A stretch of DNA of 64,000 nucleotides. It comes from JADLBR01 sp020847615. Its GTDB lineage: Bacteria; Verrucomicrobiota; Verrucomicrobiia; JADLBR01. This document shows, piece after piece, positions 28,131 to 39,673 of the stretch (its first letter is position 1; each line of letters opens with the position of its first letter). The DNA lies in the NCBI GenBank assembly GCA_026646655.1, contig JAPKHT010000002.1:66368-130367 (forward strand), given 5' to 3'. The position numbers were made by a program, and so were the translations under genes. The notes beneath the pieces were generated by a model, which ran no database searches, had not been told where the DNA came from, and saw only the letters and a list, made by a program, of their open reading frames with translations.

Positions 28131-28920
28131 CACGCCCCTCATCGAGGTCAGGGACCTCCAGGTCCATTTTCCCGTGCTCGCCGGTGTGCTCCGGCGACCA
28201 GCCGGCGCCGTCAGGGCCGTCGACGGCGTTTCCTTCGCCATCCCGCGCGGCATCACCATGGGACTCGTCGGCGAGTCGGGCAGCGGAAAGACCACGCTCG
28301 GTCGCGCCATCCTGAATCTCCTGAGGGTCACAGGAGGGCGGGTCCGCTTCGAGGGCCGCGACATCACCAATCTCTCCGCCGGGGAGGCAAGGCCCCTCCG
28401 GAGGCGCATGCAGGCCATCTTCCAGGACCCGTTCAATTCCCTCAACCCGCGCCTGACCATCGCCCAGATCGTCGGCGAGGCGCTCGAGATCCACTTCCCG
28501 AAGATGCGCCGGTCGGAGCGGCGCGACGAAGTCGCCCGGTTGCTGGGGATCGTCGGGCTGGAACCCTCGCACCTGGACCGCTACCCGCACGAGTTCTCCG
28601 GCGGGCAGCGCCAGCGCATCGGTATCGCCCGCGCCCTCGCCGTGAAGCCCGACTTCATCGTCTGCGACGAGCCGGTCTCCGCCCTCGATGTCTCCGTCCA
28701 GGCGCAGATCATCAACCTGCTCCAGGATCTCCAGGACGAGTTTGGCCTCACCTACCTGTTCATCGCGCACGACCTGGCGGTGGTTGAGCACATCTCCGAC
28801 CACGTCCTCGTGATGTACCAGGGCAAGATCGTTGAGTCCGCGGCGGCCGACGAGCTGTACCGCACCCCCTCCCACGATTACACGCGCAGGCTCCTCGACG
28901 CGGTGCCCACCATCGCGTGA
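28123..28920 (+). CDS. Peptide ABC transporter ATPase, equivalent to YejF C-terminal half
   Basis: 265 residues with Walker A GESGSGKTTLGRAIL, signature FSGGQRQRIGIARALA and Walker B DFIVCDEPVSALD, ending in DYTRRLLDAVPTI. It corresponds to the DppF-like second half of YejF. It overlaps the preceding ATPase gene by eight bases in a different frame, so the split is a real gene boundary rather than an accidental stop. It pairs with the first ATPase to power YejBE. It is the last gene of the operon. Confidence 0.87.
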   Translation: MSDTPLIEVRDLQVHFPVLAGVLRRPAGAVRAVDGVSFAIPRGITMGLVGESGSGKTTLGRAILNLLRVTGGRVRFEGRDITNLSAGEARPLRRRMQAIFQDPFNSLNPRLTIAQIVGEALEIHFPKMRRSERRDEVARLLGIVGLEPSHLDRYPHEFSGGQRQRIGIARALAVKPDFIVCDEPVSALDVSVQAQIINLLQDLQDEFGLTYLFIAHDLAVVEHISDHVLVMYQGKIVESAAADELYRTPSHDYTRRLLDAVPTIA

Positions 28921-29243
28921 CGCCCCTGTCGCACGGGCGAGGCGCCAGCGTATCCCCGGGAACCAAAATTCAAATTTTCAAACCGCCGGAACCACGGAGT
29001 TTCAGTTCGCCGCTGACACGGGCACCATCGGGGGTGAAACATCCTCACCCGCTTCGCCGCAAAGCGGTGCGAGGACGCACCGCACCCCACAGCGTCGCGC
29101 GAGATGCAGGGCGTTGCCATTGCCCAGAATAGCGCCTGATTTCGGCCCAAGGCCTATGGAGTGCGGACCGTCCCCGGGCCGCTATGTGCGAGCCGACACA
29201 ATGTTCGAGCCAGCCCTGCCAGTAGCACTTCGGGGCGAGCGGG

Positions 29244-29309
29244 GCTGCCTGAAGGCAGCACTACGGACGTCCCCGCGGCTTTGGGCTCGTAGTGCCGCCT
29301 TCAGGCGGC
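29244..29309 (-). repeat. Family B palindromic element, copy 2
   Basis: Read on the minus strand: hairpin GCCGCC-TGAA-GGCGGC, then ACTACGA and TCCGTAGT pairing across a loop starting GCCCAAAGCCGCGG, then hairpin GCTGCC-TTCA-GGCAGC. The third hairpin has different bases from copies 3 and 5 but pairs perfectly. Confidence 0.7.
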
Positions 29310-29376
29310 TTCCGCATAACCAGCTCGATCCCGTGCCCCGGACGCCCGGCTGCCGGCGTTAGCACCGCAGCCCTGC

Positions 29377-29446
29377 GCCTCAGGCTATCGCCGCCCAAAC
29401 GCTCACGCGTTCGGCTACGGGATGCGATGCGGCAATTTTCGAGCCA
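29377..29446 (-). repeat. Family A structured 3'-end element, copy 2 (partial)
   Basis: Read on the minus strand it starts TGGCTCGAAAATTGCCGC, then GTAGCCG, hairpin AACGC-GTGA-GCGTT and GCC-TGA-GGC; the closing CGGCTAC of the outer stem is lost. It begins about 21 bases after the cyclase stop codon and has the same orientation as that gene. The first triplet is TGG rather than the TGA stop seen in the other copies. Confidence 0.65.
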
Positions 29447-29467
29447 GCGCCGCCCCCCGCGCTTGCG

Positions 29468-31453
29468 CTACGGGAACCGGGCCCGCAGCCTGCGGTACTC
29501 CGCGAGGGCCAGCAGCGGCCAGTTGTTCCGGTACATGTCGTAGCGGAGGTAGAAGACTTTCGGGAAGCCGGTGCCCGTGACCTCGTCCTCGGTCCAGCTG
29601 CCATCCGGTTTCTGCGTGCTCAGCAGGAAGTCGACGCCCCGCTGGATGCTCGGGCGAAATGGATCGCCGCAGGCCACCAGCCCCATGAGCGCCCACGCCG
29701 TCTGCGAGGCCGTGCTCGTGCCCTTGCCCTTGAGGTGGGGATCGTCGTAGCTGGCGCATGTCTCTCCCCACCCCCCGTCAGGATTCTGGCAGGACTCCAG
29801 CCAGTCGCGCGCGCGCACGATCCAGTCCTGATTCATGTCCACCCGGAGGGCCGCCAGCCCGCGCAGGATCTGCCAGGTGCCGTAGATGTAATTCACGCCC
29901 CACCGGCCCCACCAGGATCCATCGGGCTCCTGCGTCGCCCGCACCATCTTCAGCGCCCGCTTCACCGCAGGGTGCGAGATCGCGTACCCCAGCTTGCCGA
30001 GAAGCTCCAGGCAGCGCGCGGTGATGTCGCTGCACGTGGGATCCAGGATCGCGTTGTGGTCCGCGAACGGCACGTCCTCCAGCCACCGCTTCGTCACGTC
30101 CTTGTCGAACGCCGCCCATCCCCCATCCTTGCACTGAAAGCTCAGCACCCATCCCAGGGCCCGTCCCATCGCCTCCCGCTTACCGGGCTCGTCGGAGGTC
30201 TCGATCAGCCTCAGGGCCAGCAGAACTTTCAGCGTGTCATCGACGTCCGGATAGTACTCGTTGTTGAACTCGAATGCCCACCCGCTGGCCTCCGGGTGCG
30301 GGTTCTTCACCGCCCAGTCGCCGCGCGTCCGCACTTCCTTCGACAGCAGCCAATCCCCCGCCTTGCGCAGCGCCGGGTGATCCGCGGGCAAACCCGACTC
30401 GGCCAGCGCCACGATCGTGATCGCCGTGTCCCAGACCGGCGATAGGCACGGCTGGATGCGGAAATCGTTGTTGGCGAGATCGTCCACCTCGAGACCCTGA
30501 AAGTCTCGCAGCGTCTTCTCCACCAGCGGGTGCTCGTCGGAGTATCCCAGCGTCTTGAGGGCGATGAACGTGTTGAGCATCCCGGGGAAGATGGCCGCCA
30601 GCCCGTCGCTCCCCTTCGCGATCCGATCCACCAGCCATGCCTCGCAGCGCCGCAGCGCCAGCGTGCGGAACGGCTTGTACGGGAGCCGGTCGAGCAGCTT
30701 CAGCACCCCGTCCCAGTAGAGGAAGAAATTCCGCCACGTGAAAAGCTGGGCGTCCTTCGGCAGCGAGAAATCGCTGTGCTCCGTCCCGTAGGGGAACAGC
30801 TCGTGCAGCTGCTTCTCGGGCGGAAGGCGCTTGGTCGGACGGAAGTGATTGATGATCGCCAGCGGGATCAGCATCGCCCGGCTCCAGGACGACATCTCGT
30901 AAATGTTGAAGTACAGCCAGCTCGGGAACAGGACCATCTCCGGGGGGATGATCGGGAGGTACTTCCACGAGAACTGCCCGAGCAGCGCCAGGTACAGCTT
31001 CGCGTAGGTGTTCATCTTCGGGATGCCGCCCAGGCGCAGGATGTTCGCGTGCGCCCTGCCCATCACGGGATCGTCCGGGCTCAGCCCGGCCAGCTTCAGC
31101 GCAAAATACGCCTTCACGCTCGCGTTGATCTCGCTCGGCCCGCCCACGTAGATGTTCCACCCGCCGTCCGGCAACTGCCGGTCCAGAAGGTGCTTCACGC
31201 ACTTCGCCTGCTTCGCGAAATCCACCTCCCCGCGCCAGTGCATGAAAAGCACCACGTCGGAAACCAGCGTCGTGTCCACCGTCAGCTCGCCGATCCAGTA
31301 CCCCTCGGGCGACTGCAGCCTCAGCAGGTTCTCCTGCGCCAGCCGGATCCCCTCCCCCAGCCGCGTGTCCAGGTCCCACCGCACCACGCGCAAGTGCCCC
31401 ACGCGCTCGCGCGTGGCCGTCCTGGCCTCGATGGATCCTGCCGGTGCGGGCAT
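29468..31453 (-). CDS. shc: Squalene-hopene cyclase
   Basis: About 661 residues. The catalytic acid motif DVDDT (in YYPDVDDTLKVLLAL) and several QW repeats are present (QSPEGYWIGEL, QLPDGGWNIYVG, QCKDGGWAAFD, QEPDGSWWGRWG, QNPDGGWGETC, QKPDGSWTEDE). It cyclises squalene to hopene or diplopterol, a membrane-ordering hopanoid, as a monotopic membrane enzyme. I prefer ATG 31453: the 21 residues added by ATG 31516 would translate the promoter region, and the palindromic operator touches 31516. A TTGACG-17-TATATG pair lies just upstream of 31453, which would give a nearly leaderless message. No squalene synthase or other hopanoid gene is nearby. Confidence 0.9.
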   Translation of the reverse strand: MPAPAGSIEARTATRERVGHLRVVRWDLDTRLGEGIRLAQENLLRLQSPEGYWIGELTVDTTLVSDVVLFMHWRGEVDFAKQAKCVKHLLDRQLPDGGWNIYVGGPSEINASVKAYFALKLAGLSPDDPVMGRAHANILRLGGIPKMNTYAKLYLALLGQFSWKYLPIIPPEMVLFPSWLYFNIYEMSSWSRAMLIPLAIINHFRPTKRLPPEKQLHELFPYGTEHSDFSLPKDAQLFTWRNFFLYWDGVLKLLDRLPYKPFRTLALRRCEAWLVDRIAKGSDGLAAIFPGMLNTFIALKTLGYSDEHPLVEKTLRDFQGLEVDDLANNDFRIQPCLSPVWDTAITIVALAESGLPADHPALRKAGDWLLSKEVRTRGDWAVKNPHPEASGWAFEFNNEYYPDVDDTLKVLLALRLIETSDEPGKREAMGRALGWVLSFQCKDGGWAAFDKDVTKRWLEDVPFADHNAILDPTCSDITARCLELLGKLGYAISHPAVKRALKMVRATQEPDGSWWGRWGVNYIYGTWQILRGLAALRVDMNQDWIVRARDWLESCQNPDGGWGETCASYDDPHLKGKGTSTASQTAWALMGLVACGDPFRPSIQRGVDFLLSTQKPDGSWTEDEVTGTGFPKVFYLRYDMYRNNWPLLALAEYRRLRARFP

Positions 31454-31509
31454 AAATTCTACATATAGGCCAGCGGGCGGGGCGCCGTCAACGGCCACAA
31501 AGAGAATCT

Positions 31510-31540
31510 TTGACATATCAACATATCATGACATGTTGAT
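31510..31540. promoter_or_regulatory. Palindromic operator-like site with metH -35 box
   Basis: ATCAACAT (31517-31524) and ATGTTGAT (31533-31540) form a perfect 8-base inverted repeat around ATCATGAC. A consensus TTGACA (31510-31515, plus strand) sits immediately before it, so the palindrome covers the -10 region of a metH promoter. It ends six bases before the metH start codon. ATCAA/TTGAT half-sites are typical of ArsR-family operators; SahR, an ArsR-type regulator, controls methionine genes in other bacteria, so a SAM/SAH-responsive repressor is a reasonable guess. Confidence 0.6.
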
Positions 31541-31545
31541 GGATC

Positions 31546-35304
<3,759 letters not shown>

Positions 35305-35307
<3 letters not shown>

Positions 35308-35390
35308 CTGGAGAATTTCCTCATCGCATCCCGTAGCCGAACGCGTCAGCGTTTGGCCGCCAATCGCCCGAGGCGATCGGCTACATTTTC
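35305..35390 (+). repeat. Family A structured 3'-end element, copy 3
   Basis: Begins at the metH TGA (TGACTGGAGAATTTCC). Outer stem GTAGCCG/CGGCTAC encloses hairpin 1 AACGC-GTCA-GCGTT and hairpin 2 ATCGCC-CGA-GGCGAT, and ATTTTC follows. It lies between metH and the same-strand AraC gene, where a terminator would be useful. Confidence 0.75.
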
Positions 35391-35474
35391 CCCCCCGGCG
35401 GTGCCGGGTCGAGCGAGGCCCTCCGATGTGGGTTGAAAATCCCTTCCTGTCGGCGAAGATCCCGCCGGGTCCAC

Positions 35475-36356
35475 ATGGCAAAGACCGATCCAGCCGACAG
35501 GCAGCCCCACTTCTTCTCCGCCCAGGTCGATGAGGCGCGCCGCTTCTACCTGGACCTGGCCCCCGGGCACAGAGGGCACCTCGCCGTGGCCTGCGGTGGC
35601 CTGGAGCACTGTGCGCCCGAGTACCGGATCGATCGGAAGACCTTCCCCTTTTTCTCGGTCGAGTTCGTGGCGCGGGGCCGCGGGGAATTGAAGCTCGGTC
35701 GCAGGAGGCACGCCCTTTCTCCCGGGACCGTCTTTGCCTACGGGCCGGGCATCGCACAGCGCATCGTCACGGATCCCGCCGAACCGCTCGTGAAGTACTT
35801 CGTCGACTTTTCGGGCCGCGACGCGCTCCCGCTGCTCAGACGCTGCGGGATCCCCCCGGGTGCGCTGACGCAGACCTCGGCGCCGAGCGAACTTTTGGCG
35901 ATCTTTGATGACCTTGTCCGCACGGGCCAGGGCGGCTCGGCCTTTGCCCGCCCAATCTGCGCGCTGCTGGTGGAACTCTTGTTGCACCGCATCGCCGAGA
36001 CCGCGAGGCCCGCGGAGGAGATCGCTCCGCCCGCTTTCGCGACGTACGAGCGCTGCCGCCGCCACCTGCAGACCTATTTCCTCCGCTTGGCCGGCGTCGC
36101 CGATGCGGCGCGCGAGTGCCACGTCGATCCCGCGTATCTCTGCCGCCTGTTCCGGCGCTTCGATCGGCAGACGCCCTACGGGTTCCTCATGCGCGCCAAG
36201 ATGCAGTTCGCCGCTGAGCGCCTGCGCGCGCCGGGCATCATGGTCAAGGAGGTCGCCGCAGAGGTCGGGTTTTCAGACCCGTTCCAGTTCTCGCGTGCGT
36301 TCAAAGGCGTCTACGGGCTTTCGCCGAAGGATTTCATCGCGCGGCGCCTGCGGTGA
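35475..36356 (+). CDS. AraC-family transcriptional regulator
   Basis: 293 residues. The N-terminal part (about 20-150) is a cupin-like ligand-binding domain (FVARGRGELKLGRRRHALSP, then GTVFAYGPGIAQRI). The C-terminal 100 residues hold two helix-turn-helix motifs: VADAARECHVDPAYLCRLFR and VKEVAAEVGFSDPFQFSRAF, ending GLSPKDFIARR. It would bind DNA as a sugar- or metabolite-responsive activator. ATG 35475 was chosen because it starts just before the domain; a GTG at 35433 is possible. It converges with the sugar operon (66 bases between stops), a plausible but unproven target. Confidence 0.85.
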   Translation: MAKTDPADRQPHFFSAQVDEARRFYLDLAPGHRGHLAVACGGLEHCAPEYRIDRKTFPFFSVEFVARGRGELKLGRRRHALSPGTVFAYGPGIAQRIVTDPAEPLVKYFVDFSGRDALPLLRRCGIPPGALTQTSAPSELLAIFDDLVRTGQGGSAFARPICALLVELLLHRIAETARPAEEIAPPAFATYERCRRHLQTYFLRLAGVADAARECHVDPAYLCRLFRRFDRQTPYGFLMRAKMQFAAERLRAPGIMVKEVAAEVGFSDPFQFSRAFKGVYGLSPKDFIARRLR

Positions 36357-36422
36357 CCGCCCGCGCGCGAGACCTCGGGGTTGTGGCCAATGTGGCCAGA
36401 TGGGGCCGGATCGTGGGCCGCC

Positions 36423-36812
36423 TCACGCCGACTCGAGGATCACGTTGGCGTACTGGATCGTATCGCCGGTCCTGATCAAGCCGATCGCCTGCGGCACGCG
36501 CCGCTTGAATTCCGCGTGGGGCTCGAACTCCAGCGCGATACCGGCGAGCGCGGCCTCGAACGAGCACCTGGTGGGCGCGTCATTCTGCCGCCGGAACTCA
36601 TCCGCCATCCATGCCCGCCCAATGACGAAGTTGGGGCGGATCGCGCGGATGACGTCCAGCACGGTGGGGATGCCGTCGACCAGCGAGATGTCGACGGTTT
36701 CGATCGAGGGCCAGAATGGGAAGCCCCGGTCGGCGATCACCACGGTATTCGTGTGGCGGACCCTGCTCAGAAGCTCATTGATGGCGGGGTTGAGAATGCC
36801 TGTCTTGAGCAT
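36423..36812 (-). CDS. RbsD/FucU-family sugar mutarotase (D-ribose pyranase-like)
   Basis: 129 residues, the normal size. His20 in RHTNTVVIADRGFP aligns with the catalytic His of RbsD; the C-terminal HAEFK, IRTGDTIQYAN and VILESA match the pyranase signature. These cytoplasmic decamers interconvert pyranose/furanose or alpha/beta forms of free sugars, feeding a kinase that accepts one form. It is the last gene of a four-gene minus-strand set, 18 bases after the nucleotidyltransferase; that context suggests its substrate is the free sugar used by the GHMP kinase. RbsD versus FucU activity cannot be settled by eye. Confidence 0.85.
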   Translation of the reverse strand: MLKTGILNPAINELLSRVRHTNTVVIADRGFPFWPSIETVDISLVDGIPTVLDVIRAIRPNFVIGRAWMADEFRRQNDAPTRCSFEAALAGIALEFEPHAEFKRRVPQAIGLIRTGDTIQYANVILESA

Positions 36813-36830
36813 GGTTGCCTCCTCGATTCG

Positions 36831-37646
36831 CTAGAAGCCGCGCAGGTCGGTGCTGCTGCGCCTTGGCAGGCCGGGCGCCGGCTCGCGCTTGAGCACGGCA
36901 TATTCGATGCCGTTCGCCTCGCAGAACGCGCGCTTCTCCGGACGGTCCCCGTCTTCGTTCACCGCGTAGATGTGTGGCCGGACGCGCGCGATCTCCGGTT
37001 CCGCGTCCAGCCAGCCATCCCCCGATGAGATGAGCGCCTCGCGCACGTATCGCACGCAGGCCGCCAGATAACGCCGCTCCTCCTGCGAGAACATCGGGTG
37101 CCCCTCCCCCTTCAGCAACCGGATGTTCGCGTCGTGGCCGACGACAACGTACAGGTCCCCCAGGGCGGACACCTCCTCGAAGAACCGCACGTGCCCCGAA
37201 TGAAACCAATCGTAGCAGCCGGTGACGATCACGCGCCTCGCCCCGGGCTCAGGGGGCGCGCCACCGGCGACCGGGTCGGGATAGCCCGCGAGATCCTCCG
37301 CCCGGAAGTCTATGCATTCGATGCCGTCCCCATCCCACCCCGCGCACGAACCGGGACGCTCGGCACCCGGGCCGAAGGCCCAGCGGGCGGTCCTGTCGGC
37401 GCACGGCGGCATTCCGCCGGGCGCGTCGCGGCCCACGGGAGTGACCCGCGCCACGAAACGGAGCGATTCCAGAAAGTACCTGCGTTCGGCCAGCGAAAAC
37501 TTGGGCGCTGCGCCCCGCATCGCGGCCGAAGCCTCGTCATCCAGCAGGTGGGCGTGGAGAGGCCCGAGGCGAGCGGCCTCCTGCAGGAACCGCACTCCCT
37601 GCGCGCGCAGGTTGTCAAAATCACCGATGACGCAAACGGGCCTCAT
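36831..37646 (-). CDS. Tandem cytidylyltransferase-like nucleotidyltransferase
   Basis: 271 residues. The second half (from about residue 140) is a typical cytidylyltransferase/HldE-type fold: VTGCYDWFHSGHVRFFEEVS with the HxGH-type HSGH motif, then LYVVVGHDANIRLLKG, and RRSSTDLR at the C-terminus. The first half (1-90, VCVIGDFDNLRAQGVRFLQE, then KFSLAERRYFLESLRFV) has the same secondary-structure order but lacks HxGH, so it looks like a degenerate duplicate. It should activate a sugar-1-phosphate (or similar) with an NTP. It overlaps the GHMP kinase stop by four bases (ATGA), so kinase and transferase are coupled. Confidence 0.8.
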   Translation of the reverse strand: MRPVCVIGDFDNLRAQGVRFLQEAARLGPLHAHLLDDEASAAMRGAAPKFSLAERRYFLESLRFVARVTPVGRDAPGGMPPCADRTARWAFGPGAERPGSCAGWDGDGIECIDFRAEDLAGYPDPVAGGAPPEPGARRVIVTGCYDWFHSGHVRFFEEVSALGDLYVVVGHDANIRLLKGEGHPMFSQEERRYLAACVRYVREALISSGDGWLDAEPEIARVRPHIYAVNEDGDRPEKRAFCEANGIEYAVLKREPAPGLPRRSSTDLRGF

Positions 37647-38452
37647 GCCAGCTCGTGGGCTGCCGCCAGCCGCACCCGCACCTTGAACGCGCCCGGGACA
37701 GGTTCATCCGCGACGACAAAAAGGTATCCGCCGCCGCAGCCTGAGTACATGGCGCCCGGATAGCGGTCCTGGTACAGGCGCAGGAGGGCGACGATGTCCA
37801 GTTCCAGCGTCTCGTGCCGCACGGTGTGCGGCAGCAGCGCCTCCCAGCAGACCATGCACGCGTTCAGCGAGGCGCCGAGCGCCCCCGCATCCCGGGCCAG
37901 GATCGCCGCATAGCAGTCCTTGCCAGTCTGCCCCAGGCGGCGCACCCATTCCGGGTCGAGGCGCTTGTCGCCCAGAGGGCTGTAGCCGGGAGGGCGCGGC
38001 GCCACGGGGACCACGTGCAGCACGCGCCCCAGCCATCCGGCCACGCCGGGATCCACGCATGTCTCGATGTGCCGCGGAAAATAGCCCCCCTCGTGAGCAA
38101 AGTCGTAGTCCAAGCGATTGATGCCCGGATAGAGCAACCCGATCATGTCCTGCGATCCGGAGGGGTCCTTGAGCCCACGGTTTTCCTCCTCGTACAGTTG
38201 CCGCACGAGCGAGGCCGGATCGCCCGGCGGAACCCGGCCACCCCACAATCGCGAGGCGACCTTCCGGGTGCCCGTTGCCATCCCGGCCCGATCCATGAAC
38301 CGGACATCGGGCTCCAGGTTGACGACCACCATCGATCCCGGCGGCTCGGGATTCAGGCGCGAGACGAACGGCTGGTCGATCCAACCGCCCGCGAGCGCCG
38401 CCCGATACGGTATCCGTCCCACCACCTCTGTGATCCTAGGGTCCGCGATCAT
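37643..38452 (-). CDS. GHMP-family sugar kinase with unusual P-loop
   Basis: 269 residues. The N-terminal GRIPYRAALAGGWIDQPF matches the start of GHMP sugar kinases (galactokinase, fucokinase, heptose-1-kinase types). The C-terminal motif GAMYSGCGGGYLFVV is the third GHMP motif. The central ATP-binding motif, usually P-x-x-x-G-L-S-S-S, is replaced by GMATGTRKVASRLWGG, so either a distinct subfamily or altered catalysis is likely. The probable reaction is phosphorylation of a sugar at C1. ATG 38452 has GAGG 7 bases upstream; the frame remains open far upstream across the epimerase gene and is not real there. Confidence 0.8.
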   Translation of the reverse strand: MIADPRITEVVGRIPYRAALAGGWIDQPFVSRLNPEPPGSMVVVNLEPDVRFMDRAGMATGTRKVASRLWGGRVPPGDPASLVRQLYEEENRGLKDPSGSQDMIGLLYPGINRLDYDFAHEGGYFPRHIETCVDPGVAGWLGRVLHVVPVAPRPPGYSPLGDKRLDPEWVRRLGQTGKDCYAAILARDAGALGASLNACMVCWEALLPHTVRHETLELDIVALLRLYQDRYPGAMYSGCGGGYLFVVADEPVPGAFKVRVRLAAAHELA

Positions 38453-38481
38453 TCGCCGCCTCGGGTGGCCGCCGTCCGGTA

Positions 38482-39534
38482 TTAGGCCGTGTCGCGCACC
38501 GTGCGCTTGCCCGCTTTTCGATCCCGGTACTGCTGCTCGATCCAGTGATACGTCTGCCGCAATCCGTCGCGGAACGGGGTCGAGGGCTCCCATCCGAGCA
38601 CCTTCTTGATGAAGGTGTTGTCGCTGTTCCGGCCCGCCACCCCCTGCGGCGCGTCGAGATCGTAGCGCCGCTGCAGAGTAACGCCGCCGATCTCTTCGGC
38701 TAGGCCGACGAGGGCATTGATCGAGAATAGCTCGCTGGAACCCAGGTTGATCGGCACCGCCGTGAGCGCCTCGCAGTGCATGATCATGTCGATGCCCCGG
38801 ACGCAGTCGTCGATGAACATGAAGCTGCGGGTCTGCTCGCCGTTGCCCCAGATCTCGATCTCCAGCTGGCCGCTCTCCTTGGCCTCGATGACCTTGCGGC
38901 AGATCGCCGCGGGCGCCTTCTCCCGGCCGCCGTCCCACGTTCCCCAGGGGCCATACACGTTGTGGAACCGCGCGACGTACGTCTTCATCCCGCGCTCCGC
39001 CCAGTACTCCTGGCACACCATTTCGGAGAACAGTTTCTCCCACCCGTAGCCGCGCTCCGCCATCGCGGGATACGCGTCGCTCTCCTTCAGCGCGATCGCC
39101 CTCGGGTTCTTCTGCAGTTCCGTGTTGTACGCGCAGGCCGAGGAGGAGAAGAAGTAGCGCCCGGCGCCCGCCCGCCACGCGGCCTCGGTCATATGCGTGT
39201 TGACGAGGACGCTGCGCAGGCACTCCACCCGAAAGCGCTCGATGAAGCCCATCCCACCCATGTCGGCCGCGAGGTTGTAGACCTCCCAGGCGTCCTCGCA
39301 CGCGCGGACGCAGTTCTCCTTCTCGCTCAGGTCCATGCTGAGGCATTCCGCGCCCGGCGTCCGCTGATACCAATCGTAGAGCGGTTTCCTGTCCACGGCC
39401 CGGATCCGCCTGAAACCCTTGTCCCAGAAATACCGAACCAGCGCGCCGCCGATGAATCCGCCCGCGCCCGTGACCACAATGAGTCCGTCCTTGTTCGTCG
39501 CCTCCGGTTCGCTCGCCTGTCTCTTTGTTCCCAT
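38482..39534 (-). CDS. GDP-mannose 3,5-epimerase-like NAD-dependent sugar epimerase
   Basis: 350 residues, extended SDR. NAD motif TGAGGFIGG (22-30). The resemblance to plant GDP-mannose 3,5-epimerase (GME) is strong: the acid/base Cys134 in SSSACAY, Tyr163 and Lys167 in YGWEK, Lys206 in GGREKAPAA, and the segments RFHNVYGPWGTW, TRSFMFIDDCV and GRNSDNTFIKK all match. GME turns GDP-D-mannose into GDP-L-galactose and GDP-L-gulose. All catalytic residues known for the plant enzyme are present. An AGGAGG ribosome-binding site lies 11 bases upstream of ATG 39534. It is the first gene of the minus-strand operon with kinase, nucleotidyltransferase and mutarotase. Confidence 0.87.
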   Translation of the reverse strand: MGTKRQASEPEATNKDGLIVVTGAGGFIGGALVRYFWDKGFRRIRAVDRKPLYDWYQRTPGAECLSMDLSEKENCVRACEDAWEVYNLAADMGGMGFIERFRVECLRSVLVNTHMTEAAWRAGAGRYFFSSSACAYNTELQKNPRAIALKESDAYPAMAERGYGWEKLFSEMVCQEYWAERGMKTYVARFHNVYGPWGTWDGGREKAPAAICRKVIEAKESGQLEIEIWGNGEQTRSFMFIDDCVRGIDMIMHCEALTAVPINLGSSELFSINALVGLAEEIGGVTLQRRYDLDAPQGVAGRNSDNTFIKKVLGWEPSTPFRDGLRQTYHWIEQQYRDRKAGKRTVRDTA

Positions 39535-39673
39535 ATCGTCTGCGCCTCCTGTTGCCTATCGGGCGCCGCTCACCGCGGATCCGCCCGCCGGACGCAACCT
39601 AGGCCATCCGGAACGACCATGGAATGGCGATCATTGACCGGCGCATGGCATTTACTGACCTCCATGGACGCCA

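Larger units (their letters stand above)
28921..29467. other. Convergent intergenic region with repeats and a hairpin
   Basis: This 547-base stretch between the yej operon and the cyclase has no convincing gene. It holds a GC-rich imperfect hairpin at 29043-29074 (CCTC, then CCGCTT pairing with AAGCGG across CGCCGCA, then GAGG), a family B copy at 29244-29309 and a family A copy at 29377-29446. Short open frames over it are only repeat sequence. No T-run follows the hairpin, so it is not a canonical terminator. Confidence 0.6.

Noticed and set aside
29043..29074. Intrinsic terminator of the yej operon
   Set aside because: The hairpin has no following T-run and its stem is interrupted, so I list it only as a hairpin.
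37643..39373. A single 576-residue protein covering the GHMP kinase and part of the epimerase gene
   Set aside because: Only the C-terminal 269 residues are homologous to GHMP kinases. The upstream part is out of frame with the epimerase and lacks sense. ATG 38452 has its own ribosome-binding site.
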